From assembly GCA_013396915.1 (NCBI GenBank), contig VWZL01005131.1, positions 391,531 to 455,530 on the forward strand: 64,000 nt of DNA, in the 5' to 3' direction. The position numbers were made by a program, and so were the translations under genes. The notes beneath the pieces are model-generated. The model was not told the origin of the DNA. It was given only the letters and a program-made list of their open reading frames with translations, and did no database searches. The DNA comes from Stercorarius parasiticus. Lineage: Eukaryota; Chordata; Aves; Charadriiformes; Stercorariidae. The stretch's first letter is position 1. Each line of letters begins with the position of its first letter. Shown here piece by piece: positions 33,414 through 45,822 of this stretch.

Positions 33414-36400
33414 AAATGAGATCAATGCAGATAACATATTGATGACCAAGAGGTAACAAAAAAAAACTTTTCCAACTTTTGCAGTCTAGTAAAGGTTTTT
33501 CAAAGACATAACTATGTGGTAAATATTTTTTTAAAAATTAAATATTTTTTTAAATGAGATTTTTAAAAATTCAGGTATCTATTCTATGCCAGTTTTCCAA
33601 AGCTCACATATAATATGTGAATTTTCTTTCACTCTCCAATGAGTTCTGACTGGCCCAAGGAATCATCTCCCATTTTACTTATACATGTCTACTGTTAGCA
33701 GGTTTAATATTCTGAAGAAACTCTACATCAAGAAAATTGAAAAGAAACCTTTCACTTTAACCTGAATCAAAATAATTTCAATCTGAAAGCAGTTGCTGCT
33801 ATATCTACCACTTCAATTTGGTTTTGTAGAATTTTTGAGAATGATTATGTTTCATAGAGATGCTATCGCTATTTCCCACTGACTATATAGTGCCACAGAA
33901 TTTTAAGCAAAACAAATTTTCAATGCACCATGGGAAATACAGTTTAGTCTGTAGTATAAGGCATTAAGGACCCAGAATTAAAATTCCCTTGAGGCACATT
34001 AACAGCTCTAGCAAACACAGAAAATTTCCAAACCTACAGGTCTTAAATTTTTTTTGTTCAATGCAGTGTTACTCTGTTTTGACTTATGCCTTAAGTCTGG
34101 GTAAAAACATACATGGAAACACCATAATTTAATACCAAACACATCTACTTTGAGTGACTCCAACACTTAGTTTTCCCTTCTTCTGTACACTGATATCACC
34201 ATATCAGTTTACTAATCTGGAGCTAATATACATTATCTGTTTCTCCTTTATCCAACTTCATTTTTCTGCACATTTTCTTTCCCTATTCATACAAACCCTG
34301 CACCTATTTATATATATTGTTCCCCTATTTTTTTTCCTCTGTGTTTCCAAAATTCCTATTTCAGTGCCTTTTTTTTCTCTCCTTGGAGCATCCACTTCTC
34401 TTATAATTTAATGCATATTTCTTGCTCTGCTATGTCACTCCCTATAGTTTTGTTGTTCCTTAGCAGCTGCAGGTCGCAATGACACTCTTCTACTTTGTTC
34501 AGGTTGAAAATCTGATTGATTGACATGTAGAATATTTCCAGTGGAGACAATAACAACAATGATCACGTGAGCATCCAGAAGTCAAGTACAGATGATTTTT
34601 TCTAAGAGGTAACTTGATTCTTTGAACAGTATTTCAATAATCTGCAGAATTAATCATTAATCTGTACAATAAGATCTTGCACCCTTCAGATTTAGTGAAA
34701 GTTAGTTTTACAAACAATTACAAAACTATATATTTTGGAAGTTGAATGTGATTATCATAAGAATGCTAATGGCTCTTAGCTTCTTCACAGTAAAGAATGA
34801 TACCTTTAACAGAATTCAAGATAAGACTTCTTAAGTTTGTAATGACTATATTATGATTTTTGTAGTTGTTTATAAATTGACCCTTTGTTTCCATCTGAAA
34901 GTTCCTTATCATGAAGATCATTTTTCTTCGAGAAGTCTAAAACTTTATGTAGTATTATACTACAAAATAAAATAAATGTCAGGTACTTAAAGCATCCAAA
35001 TAGTAAAAATCTGACAGTACTCTCACTAAATGGCAACTTCTCAAGGATAATAAGCTTCTTGTCATATTTCTTGATGAAAGAATATGAAAAAATGTGCTGT
35101 TCAATAAATTAATATCTCAAGTCCTTTCACTTTTTTAATTTTAAAAAGTGCTGGTGGCAGAATCCATAAATCTACAGGAACATTTGGGGCAGCAACCATA
35201 CACAGTGGTCCAAAAATCAGTCTTGAAGTAAATGGGCACGTCTCCATTGGCATAAAGGGAACATATTTATTCTTATAAGTGCAGAATTTTATCTTATGTC
35301 TTCATAACACCAAAGGCTACCCTTAAGGAATGACATATTAATTTTTCACCTGTCATGAATATTTACTGATTTCCTGGAAGTCACAGTGACAAGATATGAT
35401 TCCATAAATTATTATTTCCAATGGGGCCATTTTCAGTTGCACCACTGATAAACAAAAGCAATTTGTATGAGAAGAACTAAGACAGTGGAAGAGACTGAAA
35501 TAGTCTTTTACAGTCAACACATTTACTTAAACCCAACGTGGGATCTGAGCTTTCTTAAGGTTCATGAACCCTAAAAACCAGTCAAATATTGTCTCAGTTT
35601 CTGACCCTTCACATGCATTCCTGGGCTAACACTCAGCAAGCAACACATTATGGCTAATGACCTAATTACATTCTGTAACCAAAATTCTTGATTTCAAAAG
35701 AGAAATTAAACACTTCAGGAGTAGGAGGTCTGAATTTTCTTCAAGGCTGATGACCTAGTAATTCTAGAAGAAAAATATCTTAGAGAATAAAAATCATGTG
35801 AAGACCTCCATAGCACAGCAAATAAATAACCTCTTAAAGAAAGATGTGAGATACATATAGGGAACCAACAAGAAAATAATACAGGATCCAAACTGGTCAT
35901 CAAAGAAATTCCTACACTCTTTTTGTTCAAGAAGTACAGAAATAAACTGAGACTGTGCAAAGTAAGACTGAGGCAGAAATAGCAATGGAAACCAAAGCAA
36001 ATGGCAAGACTTTGTTCTCTTGCATTGAGAAAGGGAGTGCAAAGAAAGAAGAAAAATGGAGGAACAGAGGGGAAAAAAAAAATCTAGAGATAGCTCAAAA
36101 TTCTTATTTTTTTTTTCTTTGTCCCCACTTACATCTATTGTGTTTCAACATGGAGCAGTCACCAAAATGTCAACATTTTTTACAGGAAGACTCTATTTTT
36201 CCTGAAGGATAAAATATTTCAGTTACTGCTGATTCATGTGATGACTAATGATCAGTTCAAAACCCCCACTCAGAAATAAGTGGGAGGTTGTAAAGATGCA
36301 GTAAAATACAACAGCATGAGGTACAAGCATATTGGAACTTTCATTTGGTAAAATGAAAACTCAAAAGTTCATACAGGCAGGTCTTCAAAATACCAGAAGT

Positions 36401-37481
36401 TTAATTGGAGTGCCCAGAAAACATGACTCTTCAATGAGCAATTTTACTGGTGGTGGTTTATAAAAGAGAAGAAACTAAGCTCAAGAAAGAGTGACCATGG
36501 GCAAAGGAATGAATAAAGGACTTTTTGCACTGCTATGTAGCCACTTACCCTTCCAAGTGATGAATACGAAAGGAGGAGGTTTGAGGTTAAAAATCATACA
36601 GCTACATCTTAGAAAAATCCATGTTCACAAATGGAAAGAGGATTGGAGCAACAATTCATTTCTCTCTGAATAGGAAAGAAGGGACTAAAAAATAATTTTT
36701 TTGCTTGCTCATTGGGAAGGCAAGATACTTTTTCTCTGACATCCTTAGTGTTAGACCATTTAACCACTGAGATTTAAAGTTCTATTTTTAGTGCAAGAAG
36801 AAATTAAAATAAAAATAATTTTTTCCTCAGGAAAAGAATGTCTATTAAAGAAATTCCCAACCATTTTACTTTACCACATGTAGAAATGCTGTCTACTGCA
36901 TGGAATTACATGATTCTTTTGCAGAAGTAACATTAAAATGAAATACTGTTTGATGATCAAGGGCTCTGGTTACTTATATTATTCTATTTATATTAAATTT
37001 CTTGTATTATTCTTACTAAAATTACTCTATTTCTCATGCTGGACCACCATGGACTTCCCCCTGACTTCAGCAATGTTGCCAATAGGAACAGCTATCTCTG
37101 CAAGGCACTAAGGGCACTCCATGGGTATGAGAAACTCCTGACCTACCGAACAAATAACAGTGACAAGGGCATTGTTATTGTTACTTGAATAAAAGCAACA
37201 AAAAACACAAATCAAGCTCTGGTAAATCATCTTGAAAGACTGAAAAAATAGAAGCTGCAAAATGTTTAACCACCCCTAAGTATGCCCCAAGTGCATATCT
37301 TAATACCAGAAAAATAAGCATTTATACAGTCTTTTGAACACAGGATATTTTGGGGTATATTGTCTAAGGTAATTTAACTAACAAGAGGTGATACCTGTCG
37401 AAGCACAAGTGCATTCTTTGGGTCAGAAATGATACCTCATGCCTCTTATTACATGCTGAGAGGACATAGAGGGTGAAATGG
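33414..37481. other. Unique A/T-rich noncoding DNA
   Basis: No gene or repeat family is recognised. A perfect 16-base direct repeat (TAAATATTTTTTTAAA at 33520-33535 and 33539-33554) and a 7-bp-arm palindrome TGTAGTA/TACTACA (34948-34964) are the only structures. Confidence 0.6.
33520..33554. repeat. 16-bp direct repeat, 19-bp period
   Basis: TAAATATTTTTTTAAA occurs twice, at 33520-33535 and 33539-33554, with only three bases between. Confidence 0.85.
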
Positions 37482-38119
37482 TGTCATGGTTTGGGCCAGG
37501 TTGGACAATGACAAGATCACAGATGCTCTCCCCCAACTCACACTCCAAGGAGAGGAAGAAGAGAGATAAAGAGAGTTATGAGTTTAGAAAAAAATTAAAC
37601 TAATGAAAAATTAATAAAAAAACAAAAATACATATAATGAAATAGATACAATATATACAAATATATACAAAACCGGATCAAGTTCCTAGGAAGATGTCAC
37701 TGGCAGGCACTAGGAAAGTTCCAGACTGGACTCAGTGACAAATGGGAACTGGAACACACTGACCAGGATCAAAAGGCAGATGAGCTGATGGGATCCTCCT
37801 CATACGTCAGTCATTGAAGAAACAGTCCATTGAAGAAAAGCCCACTGGAGAAGACCCAAAGAAGACAAGTCCTTCAGAAAAAGTCCTTGGAGAAGAGCCA
37901 ACCTGATCCCTTTGATCCCTCAGCTTTTACACTAATCATGGCAGATGGGGTGGAATACCCTACTGGTCAGTTTGGGTCACCTGACGTGTCCACAGGTGTA
38001 ACCCTTCCACAGGGTAAACAACCAAGTCAGCTGCCCCCTGGTTGCCACGGCAACAAGTGTAAGCAAAAGCCTTTCTCACTAAACAGAAAATTGGCTTTGC
38101 TTCACCCCAAACCAGGACA
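37482..38119 (-). mobile_element. Solo LTR of an avian endogenous retrovirus
   Basis: The interval begins TGTCATGGTTTGGG and ends CCCCAAACCAGGACA, so the ends form an inverted repeat matching at 13 of 14 bases and have the TG...CA boundaries of an LTR. The flanks AATGG (37477-37481) and AGTGG (38120-38124) agree at 4 of 5 positions, consistent with a 5-bp duplication. The minus strand is taken as coding because GGAATACCCTACTGGTCAGT (near 37952-37972) matches, in reverse, the ACTGACCAAAGG.ATATTCC-type block seen in the plus-oriented LTR at 62.8 kb. Length is 638 bp. No internal viral part remains. An A/T-rich segment with (ATATACAA) units lies at 37646-37672. Confidence 0.82.
37812..37895. repeat. 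Degenerate short tandem motifs inside the LTR
   Basis: Variants of GTCC(A/T)T(T/G)GAAGAA recur about five times between 37808 and 37895, in an irregular ~15-28 base rhythm. Repeated purine-rich motifs of this sort are usual in the U3 of avian LTRs. Confidence 0.5.
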
Positions 38120-38599
38120 AGTGGTAGGGACACATCTGAGAGGGGAAAGGGGGAGTTGCGCATAATGTCATAGGACAAGTGCAAGTGAACAAGATGCATG
38201 GGAGTCAATGTGTCTGCACCTCCTCCTGAAAACCACTCCTTTGTTTATGTTGCAGGAATGCGATGCAATGGCTATACTATTTTAGCATAAAATGTATGAG
38301 TCAATAATTTTTTTTCTGACTAGTTTAGTAGAGGAATACACAAAGAATGACTGCTGACACTTGGGCAATGTTGTGAAGGTTCCCTCTTTCAGCAAAAGTA
38401 GATGAGGCCTGTGTGCGTGTGTGTAGGAGTGGGGTAGTTTTGCCTGGTTTGAGCACAGAAATTTCATCTCTGCGGCAAATGGTTCACACAGAACTTGCCC
38501 ACAAGTTGTCTTTAAGGAGAGGCCCTTGGCACGCAACTCGGAACCACAGATCTTGCAACTGAACTTTAATTTTTGGTAGAATATCTGAAATTATTTTAG

Positions 38600-38990
38600 G
38601 CGAGATCAGACAGGATATAATTAAAGCAATCGCGTTCCTGGCGGTGCCCCTCTGCAGGCAGCGCAACTTCTGTGCCGGTGTCTCTGCCAGCTGGTAATGG
38701 TGCTCCAGAATTCACGCTCACAGCCCGACTCAGACGTGCTTCCTGCTTCGACAGGATAACCACTCAGAAATGAAATGCATGTCTGTCGCGCTCTCTCTTT
38801 TTTTATCCAACTCTCATTTATCTCCATTTTAAGAGCCAATAATGAGATGAATTAAGTGGTGATGCCCTTTCATTTTTCCTCATTAGGGTTGCTGGCTATT
38901 TCAGCCTTAGCCCTGCTGAAGAATTACTTCAGGGATGCAGCCATCTTGCAATTCCTCTTCATTAAACTGGAGGAAGCAAAAGTATGTAAA
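38600..38990. promoter_or_regulatory. CpG-dense block, candidate regulatory element
   Basis: Twelve CpG dinucleotides fall between 38601 and 38790, in a window where hundreds of bases commonly pass without one. The block starts with TAATTAAAGCAATCGCG. It continues through a G/C-richer core into a smooth, repeat-free A/T segment (GAGCCAATAATGAGATGAATTAAG, 38833-38856) that contains CCAAT and homeodomain-like ATTA cores. It is too short and CpG-poor for a classical promoter island, and no TATA or initiator stands out. A conserved enhancer or an old exon are alternatives. Confidence 0.25.
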
Positions 38991-40151
38991 AATCACATTG
39001 TCCATGTTGTGTCAGCAGTCTGGATGAAGAATTTAATGGTTATAAATGGGCTGTCTCTTATAAAAACATCTCATACATGCAAAGGTAAATATAACTTTAT
39101 AACATTGTATATGCTTTGCTTTTGTTCATCTTTTAGAATGCTGCATAAAACTTCAGGGTTTGTCTAGTCTTTCTGCAACTGGTGAAAACTTATTTGTTTT
39201 CTCAATTTTAAAATGTGAAGAGGAGTTATACTTATTCAGCACAAGGAAGAATGAGAAACCCAAATGTATCTCTACACTTTTCTCACATTTGAATTCCATT
39301 TCTGTCTCTAGCACTTCTTTTTCTACAGGCAGCACAAGAACAGCCATCTGACTCACTCCCAGCTCTGCTATGTTCCTGCTGACACTACAGTTAGACATAA
39401 GTATCGATGGAGGAGTATTTTCCTGTTACGAAGATAGTGTTTCATCAAAACAGATATTTTGGAAATAATGTCTGTTTGGAGAACATTTTTCTACAAGCCA
39501 GTTGAAAAATAACATTTCAGTTTTTTGAAACAAGGTTTTCACATTCAAAGCAGTGGTTTCATTCAATATTTCTTATATTACTTTGAGTGATTTGCAGTAA
39601 AAAGTTTAAAAATATTAAAAGTTAAAATATGTTATTATAAACAAATGGTGTCAAAACACATACATTTTTTACAGTTTTTCAGTTTTGGTGTTCTGGAGTT
39701 TCCTATAGAAATTCCAGCCCACATTCATTAATAAAAACAATTTTAAAATAGCTGGAACAAAAGATTTCTGAGAAAACCTAAAACTTCAGTACATTCTTAT
39801 CACACTCAGAAGTAGCGCAGCCATGTATCACACTCCACTGGGAAAAAATACGTCTGATTTTTAATACGAGCTTTAAGCCACAGCATCCTATCATACTGTC
39901 AACATGAAAAGAAAATTTATGTTTGATATTCTTGCTCATACAAAATTATTTTGTTGTTGCTGTTCTAACACAATGGGAAAGGAATAATTTCTGCAACTCT
40001 ATTAATTCTTAAGTCTTTAAATAGAAGTACATAATGAAGAAAAATATAATAGAATCTAACATCTATCATCATTAACTCAGTTGAATGACATTGCATTTAA
40101 TTGTGTTTAAAGTGTCTTTGTGTCTTCTGTGCTTTCTGCACACAAAAACAA

Positions 40152-40178
40152 GGGCGGAGGGGGGAGGAGGTGGGAGGG
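40152..40178 (+). other. G-quadruplex-forming motif
   Basis: Four G runs of at least three (GGG, GGGGGG, GGG, GGG) with loops of 4, 7 and 1 bases fit the standard G3+N1-7 pattern on the plus strand. Confidence 0.7.
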
Positions 40179-42350
40179 AAAGAGATAAAATTAAAAACAA
40201 TAAAAGGTCCTTCCTACCTCCAAATAGGTATCATGATGTTATTCCCTGGGTGAGTTGTAACAGTAACCAAGGTGCAGAGTTGGCAGTGAGAACTGCTTTG
40301 GTTATCTTCTCTTGCAATGCCAATTGGGCAGTGGAGTTGTGGTCTCGGGCTACCTAGAAGAGGAGACATTTTCTTATCATAAGACTCTCTGTCTTCTTTG
40401 TTCCTCAATAACTATTATAATAAGCAGAGACAACCATTCACAGCCTAAGAGGTCATGGTACAAGTCTTTAATATTCTATGCAGAGAACAGACTCTTCTGT
40501 TCATTAGTGTCGCTTTGGGAGAAGACAAGACGACTCTCTTGCTGTCACTACAAGTGAAGAGCTGAGCAACACTGCAGTCCTGCACCCAAATGGATGCCGG
40601 AGTTGCACGAAGCTTATGCCACTAAACCCCACCATGTCCACCTAAACATGAGTCAGTGATATTGTCTAATAGTGAACGCAGGAAAAAATTCCACTTTCTT
40701 GAGAAATAGTGTTGTGGCTACACACCCTGGCATTTTGGGGAGTTACTGCTGACCCTGTCCTCATCCTCCACAATGCCTAATGGAAGTACCTCAAAGGCAC
40801 TTTATTTTAAAATAATGTGTTTGTGAAATACTGTTCATTTTTATTGCCTTAGGTTTCATAAAGACTGACCTACCTTCCAGTATCTAACAGGAGCAAGAGA
40901 GATTAGAAAAGCAGTTCCATTGCAAAGGAAGAAAAATAAATCCAACCATTATTACTTTTCATTAATCTATACCAGTATTATAAATTATAGGACTGTTAAG
41001 TATGGTGTGTCACTATAATCTGTTATTTCATACCAAACACTATTTGCATATTTTGATTTCTCATTTATAGCCACCTATGCTCATTCTTCACTTTTATTGG
41101 AAGTGTAATTCATTTAAATGTCTATAACATGGATAACAATCTATTTTGAAATATAGGAATACTTAAGCTTTATAAATTGGGGCTAAAGCAGTTAAAGGAA
41201 ACATCCAGCATTTCCTTATTTTCTGCAGACGGACCCGAAAAGCATGCAAAGGATTCACATACCTTAGAGAAATAAGCATAATTATTGTTTCTGAAACTTA
41301 ACTATTGGAAATGGCACTGCAAGGCAAGCAACACTGACAACCATTTCACAAATGGTTGGCTTTTTTAGGTTTCTTTTTTATGGCACTAAATCTAGACAGC
41401 AATATTAGTCACTAGCATTGGTCACAGTCACAAAGAAACATAGACCCACAATTTCCTAAGTCTAAATTAAGATAATGAAATGCAAACTCTGTCTCTTCAG
41501 AGCTAAAACACAGCAGCTGCTAAACCTAGGATGCATAAAGATTCCCCAGGCATCTGTGTTTCCACCAGTAAAAAAACCCAACCAAACAAACAAAAAAATC
41601 CTACTCAAATGTCAGTAGTTATGAGCAATGACAAATATGTGAGTCCTGACAATGCTCATCTCTTCATTCTCTAAAATGTAGTTAAATATGTGAAGCATTT
41701 CTTTCCTCATCTTGCCTGTAAAATGACTTTTGGCTCACACACTTCAAAACGAGGGCTGCGCAAAACACATAATAGAGGTGGGTAACAATCTTATACCTTA
41801 TATCCCAGGTGGTTGTCCCATAGTGTGTTACACATGATCAGACTTACTCACTACTTCTGCCAGACTTGAGCAGAAGGTATAACCCAGATGCCTTTTGTGT
41901 TTTACTGGGAAAGTTCTTCTCAAGTTCACATTTCTAGCCAACTTTAAGAAAAGGGTGACTAAATCCTTACATTTTCAGTTCACTTTGAGTCATTGATTCT
42001 ACATCTGTCCTCTCTTACATAGATCCTGTTTGCAGGAAAGTAAGTCTCAAGCTGAAGTGATTTCTATTGTCTTGTCATCAATTGAGGTTAACTTCATTTC
42101 GGTTAATGTAGGAGTCCATAGCAAGTTTTTCAGGTTTCTTACTACCTTGTAGTAACTCCATTTATAGTAAGTAGGAAGAAATAGATACCAACTGAGGATA
42201 CTTCGCCTTGTTCAAGGACAGGATTGAAAACAGATGAGACAAATGACTTTGCAAATCATAGAATCATAGAATCTTCATGGTTGGAAAGGACCTTTGAGAT
42301 CATCGAGTCCAACCATACACACACAAAAAAAACCCCTACAATCTCTGTCA

Positions 42351-43602
42351 CTAGAGCATGCCCTGAAGTGCCAAATCTAGATGTTTCTTAAATACCTCTT
42401 GGGGTGGTGACTCAACCACCTCCCTGGGCAGGCTGTTCCAGTGCCTGACCACTCTTTCAGTAAAGTCATTCTTCCTAATATCTAATCTCAGCCTCCCCTG
42501 CTGCAACTTCGGACCATTTCCTCTGGTCCTGTCATTATTCACCTGGGAGAAGAGGCCAACACCCACCTCTCTGCAACCTCCTTTCAGGTAGCTGAAGAGG
42601 GCAATGAGGTCTCCCCTCGGCATCCTCTTCTCCAAGCTAAACATGCCCAGTTCCCTCAGCCTCTCCTCATATGACTTGGTCTCCAGACCCCTCACCAGCT
42701 TGGTAGCTCTCCTCTGGACCNNNNNNNNNNNNNNNNNNNNNNNNNNNNNNNNNNNNNNNNNNNNNNNNNNNNNNNNNNNNNNNNNNNNNNNNNNNNNNNN
42801 NNNNNNNNNNNNNNNNNNNNNNNNNNNNNNNNNNNNNNNNNNNNNNNNNNNNNNNNNNNNNNNNNNNNNNNNNNNNNNNNNNNNNNNNNNNNNNNNNNNN
42901 NNNNNNNNNNNNNNNNNNNNNNNNNNNNNNNNNNNNNNNNNNNNNNNNNNNNNNNNNNNNNNNNNNNNNNNNNNNNNNNNNNNNNNNNNNNNNNNNNNNN
43001 NNNNNNNNNNNNNNNNNNNNNNNNNNNNNNNNNNNNNNNNNNNNNNNNNNNNNNNNNNNNNNNNNNNNNNNNNNNNNNNNNNNNNNNNNNNNNNNNNNNN
43101 NNNNNNNNNNNNNNNNNNNNNNNNNNNNNNNNNNNNNNNNNNNNNNNNNNNNNNNNNNNNNNNNNNNNNNNNNNNNNNNNNNNNNNNNNNNNNNNNNNNN
43201 NNNNNNNNNNNNNNNNNNNNNNNNNNNNNNNNNNNNNNNNNNNNNNNNNNNNNNNNNNNNNNNNNNNNNNNNNNNNNNNNNNNNNNNNNNNNNNNNACCC
43301 TTCTTGTAGATGGGCGTCACATTAGCCACCCTCCAGTCATCTGGTACCACCCCTGTTGACCAAGATTGTTGATAAATGATGGAGAGAGGCTTGGTGAGCT
43401 CTCCCGCCAGCTCCCTGAGTACTCTTGGGTGAATCCCATCCGGCCCCATAGACTTATGTGTGTCTAGGTGCAGAAGCAGATCATTGACTACTTCCTCCTG
43501 GATGATGGGTGGGTTGCTCTGCTCTCCATCCTTACCTTCCAGCTCCGGAGGCTAAACACCCTGGGGATAGCTGGTCTGACTATTGAAGACGGAGGCATAG
43601 AA
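42351..43602 (-). pseudogene. CR1 ORF2 remnant, RT N-terminal and C-terminal parts
   Basis: The C-terminal part is open from the gap edge (42720) to the natural stop near 42351, with no visible nonsense codon. Features in order are [52 protein letters not shown]. The N-terminal part has one TAG (probably from CAG) in PQGV*PPELEGK near 43551, then is open to the gap. The catalytic palm would lie in the N run and cannot be judged. Without ORF1 and the endonuclease it is not autonomous. Confidence 0.85.
42721..43296. other. Assembly gap (576 N)
   Basis: All bases are N. The gap lies wholly inside the CR1 copy, as expected when an assembler fails on an interspersed repeat. The apparent long reading frames crossing it are artefacts. 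Confidence 1.
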
Positions 43603-45411
43603 ACGCATCTGTTCTCTTCAGTTATAAAGGGAAACTGGCTAACTATTTTATAACAAGATTATTCAATTTTAAGTGACTGAGAACTGGTGAAAAAAGGAGC
43701 CATTGATGGTTTGATTTCAGACTTCTGCTAGGCATTGCAATGTTTCATTATAGAGTGATACCTGGCAGCACTGACAAATGTATATGATCAAAGCAAGTAC
43801 TGGCTGCACCAATCCTGGCAATTATATGTCTGCTTCAACTGCGTTTAGCATACACTGTCTCTGAACATCCTTGCAGAAACCTATCTGTGGGTGAATACCT
43901 TCACACATGTTCCCACCGTTGCCTTTCCCTGTCAACACCACTTGTTGTCACCTTCACAGTAGCAAGGAAATTGCACAGCAAAATATACATGGAGGATATT
44001 TCATAGACATTTAAAGTTGTCATTTAGATGTTCAGCTATTTCAGTGCTGTTAAACATACCTTCTAAAAGGCATTCAATGCACTGGAGTAGGTTTGCAACT
44101 GTAAATAAAGAAATAACTTTGCCTTTCATTGCAGAATTCAGGCCCACCATTCAGAAAGTTTATCCACTGGTGTTTTAGTGTATCCTGTGAGAAAACATAG
44201 GATAGAAGAGTATTCAGCCACAGGCAATAAAAACTTCTGAAAGGGTTTTTATGTATGATAAAAACATACCTCACATCCAGTTTAAAGTCATTACCATTTA
44301 ATATTGGATATAATGTTTTGAGTGCAGTGCTTGCCAAGATTAAAAGAACTGGCTTTGCAAATTAAAGTTCCATTTTAAAGGCTGTAGGTTGCTAATGGAA
44401 ATCAAAAGTAAGTAAAAGAGCTTGACTCACATGTTCAGATGATTATAGTATGTTTATTTAATTTCTTGACCAGGTGCTGTATTTATGTTTTCACCAGTCA
44501 GTTTTCTTCAGGCAAAGCACCTGCTTAGGAAAAGAAATTAATACAGAACACAGAACATCAGTAGCATAAGAGAGGCAAGCCTTTACTTCACTGGACTTAA
44601 ACCAACATGGATAGAAAATATTTAAAATATAAAGGGTTCTTACTACTTTGCACGTGTTTTTTGATGCCACAATAAAGTCCCTCCATCCCATAACCCTCCA
44701 TGCCATTTACGAAATCACGTATTCAGGTTTCCTCTGGACAGGCGGTAACAAATTTAACCTCAAGTCCCAGAAGCAGTGAACACACTGCTGATGGGTTAGG
44801 GTAGGAAGCAACCTTTCCCTGAAGAAGAAGTCCCAGGTTTCTGAGGCCAGGTCATGCTAAACATTTCTCCTGCCAGGCAGCATGTCCATCTTGCCTAATG
44901 CAATGAAAATGAAGAGAGGAGACATGCTGGTAGCCCATAATTGATTTTATTTAGGAAAATGTTGACACGTAGAGGTCCCCTCCTTCTCCACGAAGAATAT
45001 GCTGTGTACCACCATGGAAAGTCTATCGCAAGGACTGGCTTGAGTAAAGTCTACTCCACACTGAGCCAAAATTTCTGCCTGTCTGCCCCTTCTAAATCAG
45101 TTCAGAGCCAAGGTGACACCATGGGCCATAACACACTGTGGGGGCACTTGCGGTCCTCTAAATTATTCTCCATGCCTCCCATCAGTTAGCATGGGAGAAA
45201 GCACACCAATGCGGTAAAACTCTCCTCTTCACCTAAATAATGTTCTCTAGGCTGCTTCATTCCCTTGTATAAACATAACCTACATAGTGTGAAGGTACGC
45301 CCATAGCCATCAAAAGAATTTAGGGTCCCCAAATTCTGATAAAGCACCATGTGAAACTTTTGCAATATTTTCTAAAGATCAAAATAAAGTAGGCACTGCA
45401 TCAGGCACAAC
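43603..45411. other. Unique noncoding DNA
   Basis: No gene or repeat family is recognised. Frames are short. Confidence 0.6.
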
Positions 45412-45822
45412 AGGCAGGGTTTGGGTGAGGGGAGCTTCTGGGGTGCCCTGTGTGGGAATTGTCCATGAAAGTGTCTGTGACCTGCCTGTGCTAGGCATGG
45501 CTGGTGCCAACCAGAGGCGACACCAATGCAAACTGCCCGCAACGCCGAAAACTGATGCAGGCAGGGGAGCCCACGGCACCACTGCTCAGGCAGGGACAAG
45601 CCACTACAAAAGGAGCTTGTGGCTTAGGCTGAGCATGAGGAAGGGACGGAAAGGTGTTTCCCTGAATGTTTGCTTTCTTCTGTGTGGTTTTTGTGGGTTG
45701 TTTTTTCTCTCTCCATACCGAAAACAGTAATCAAAACTTTGTGTTAATTGGCAATAGATTAAATTAAGAAAAGTTCCTCAAAGTCAAGACTGTTTTTTCC
45801 TGACAGCCACCCAGAATGGCAT
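45412..45822 (+). mobile_element. Decayed ERV LTR fragment
   Basis: A G/C-richer stretch (AGGGGAGCCCACGGCACC, GGAAGGGACGGAAAGGTGTT) is followed by a T-rich part and then TTAATTGGCAATAGATTAAATTAAG and CAAGACTGTTTTTTCCTGACAG. The last blocks correspond to the polyA region of the LTR at 20.15-21.24 kb (TTGGTAATAAATTAAATTAA, then GTCTGTTTTGCCTGTGATGG). The AATAAA has become AATAGA. No TG...CA ends or target duplication can be placed, so both edges are approximate. Avian LTR origin is likely; family unknown. Confidence 0.5.

Larger units (their letters stand above)
38120..42256. other. Unique noncoding DNA with one CpG-dense block
   Basis: No gene or transposon is recognised. It contains the CpG-dense block at 38600-38990, a short (GT)n-like run at 38410-38427 and a G-quadruplex motif at 40152-40178, all listed separately. 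Confidence 0.55.
42257..43602 (-). mobile_element. CR1 LINE with assembly gap inside
   Basis: Minus-strand CR1 of a different subfamily from the 332 and 32.75 kb copies. The 5' part (43602-43297) encodes FYASVFNSQTS, DLLLHLDTHKSMGPDG and GVVPDDWRVANVTPIYKKG, the N-terminal RT region. The 3' part (42720-42351) encodes the C-terminal tail ending LALQGML and stop. The 3' end is CTATGATTCTATGATT at 42257-42273. The two parts are collinear and separated by 576 N. The closest relative in this window is the copy at 48.3 kb, which shares [16 protein letters not shown]. Confidence 0.93.

Noticed and set aside
42604..43449. Reading frames of about 250 and 260 codons on both strands
   Set aside because: They exist only because the 576 N bases contain no stop codon. 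Outside the gap they are CR1 text, in the wrong sense for the plus-strand frame.
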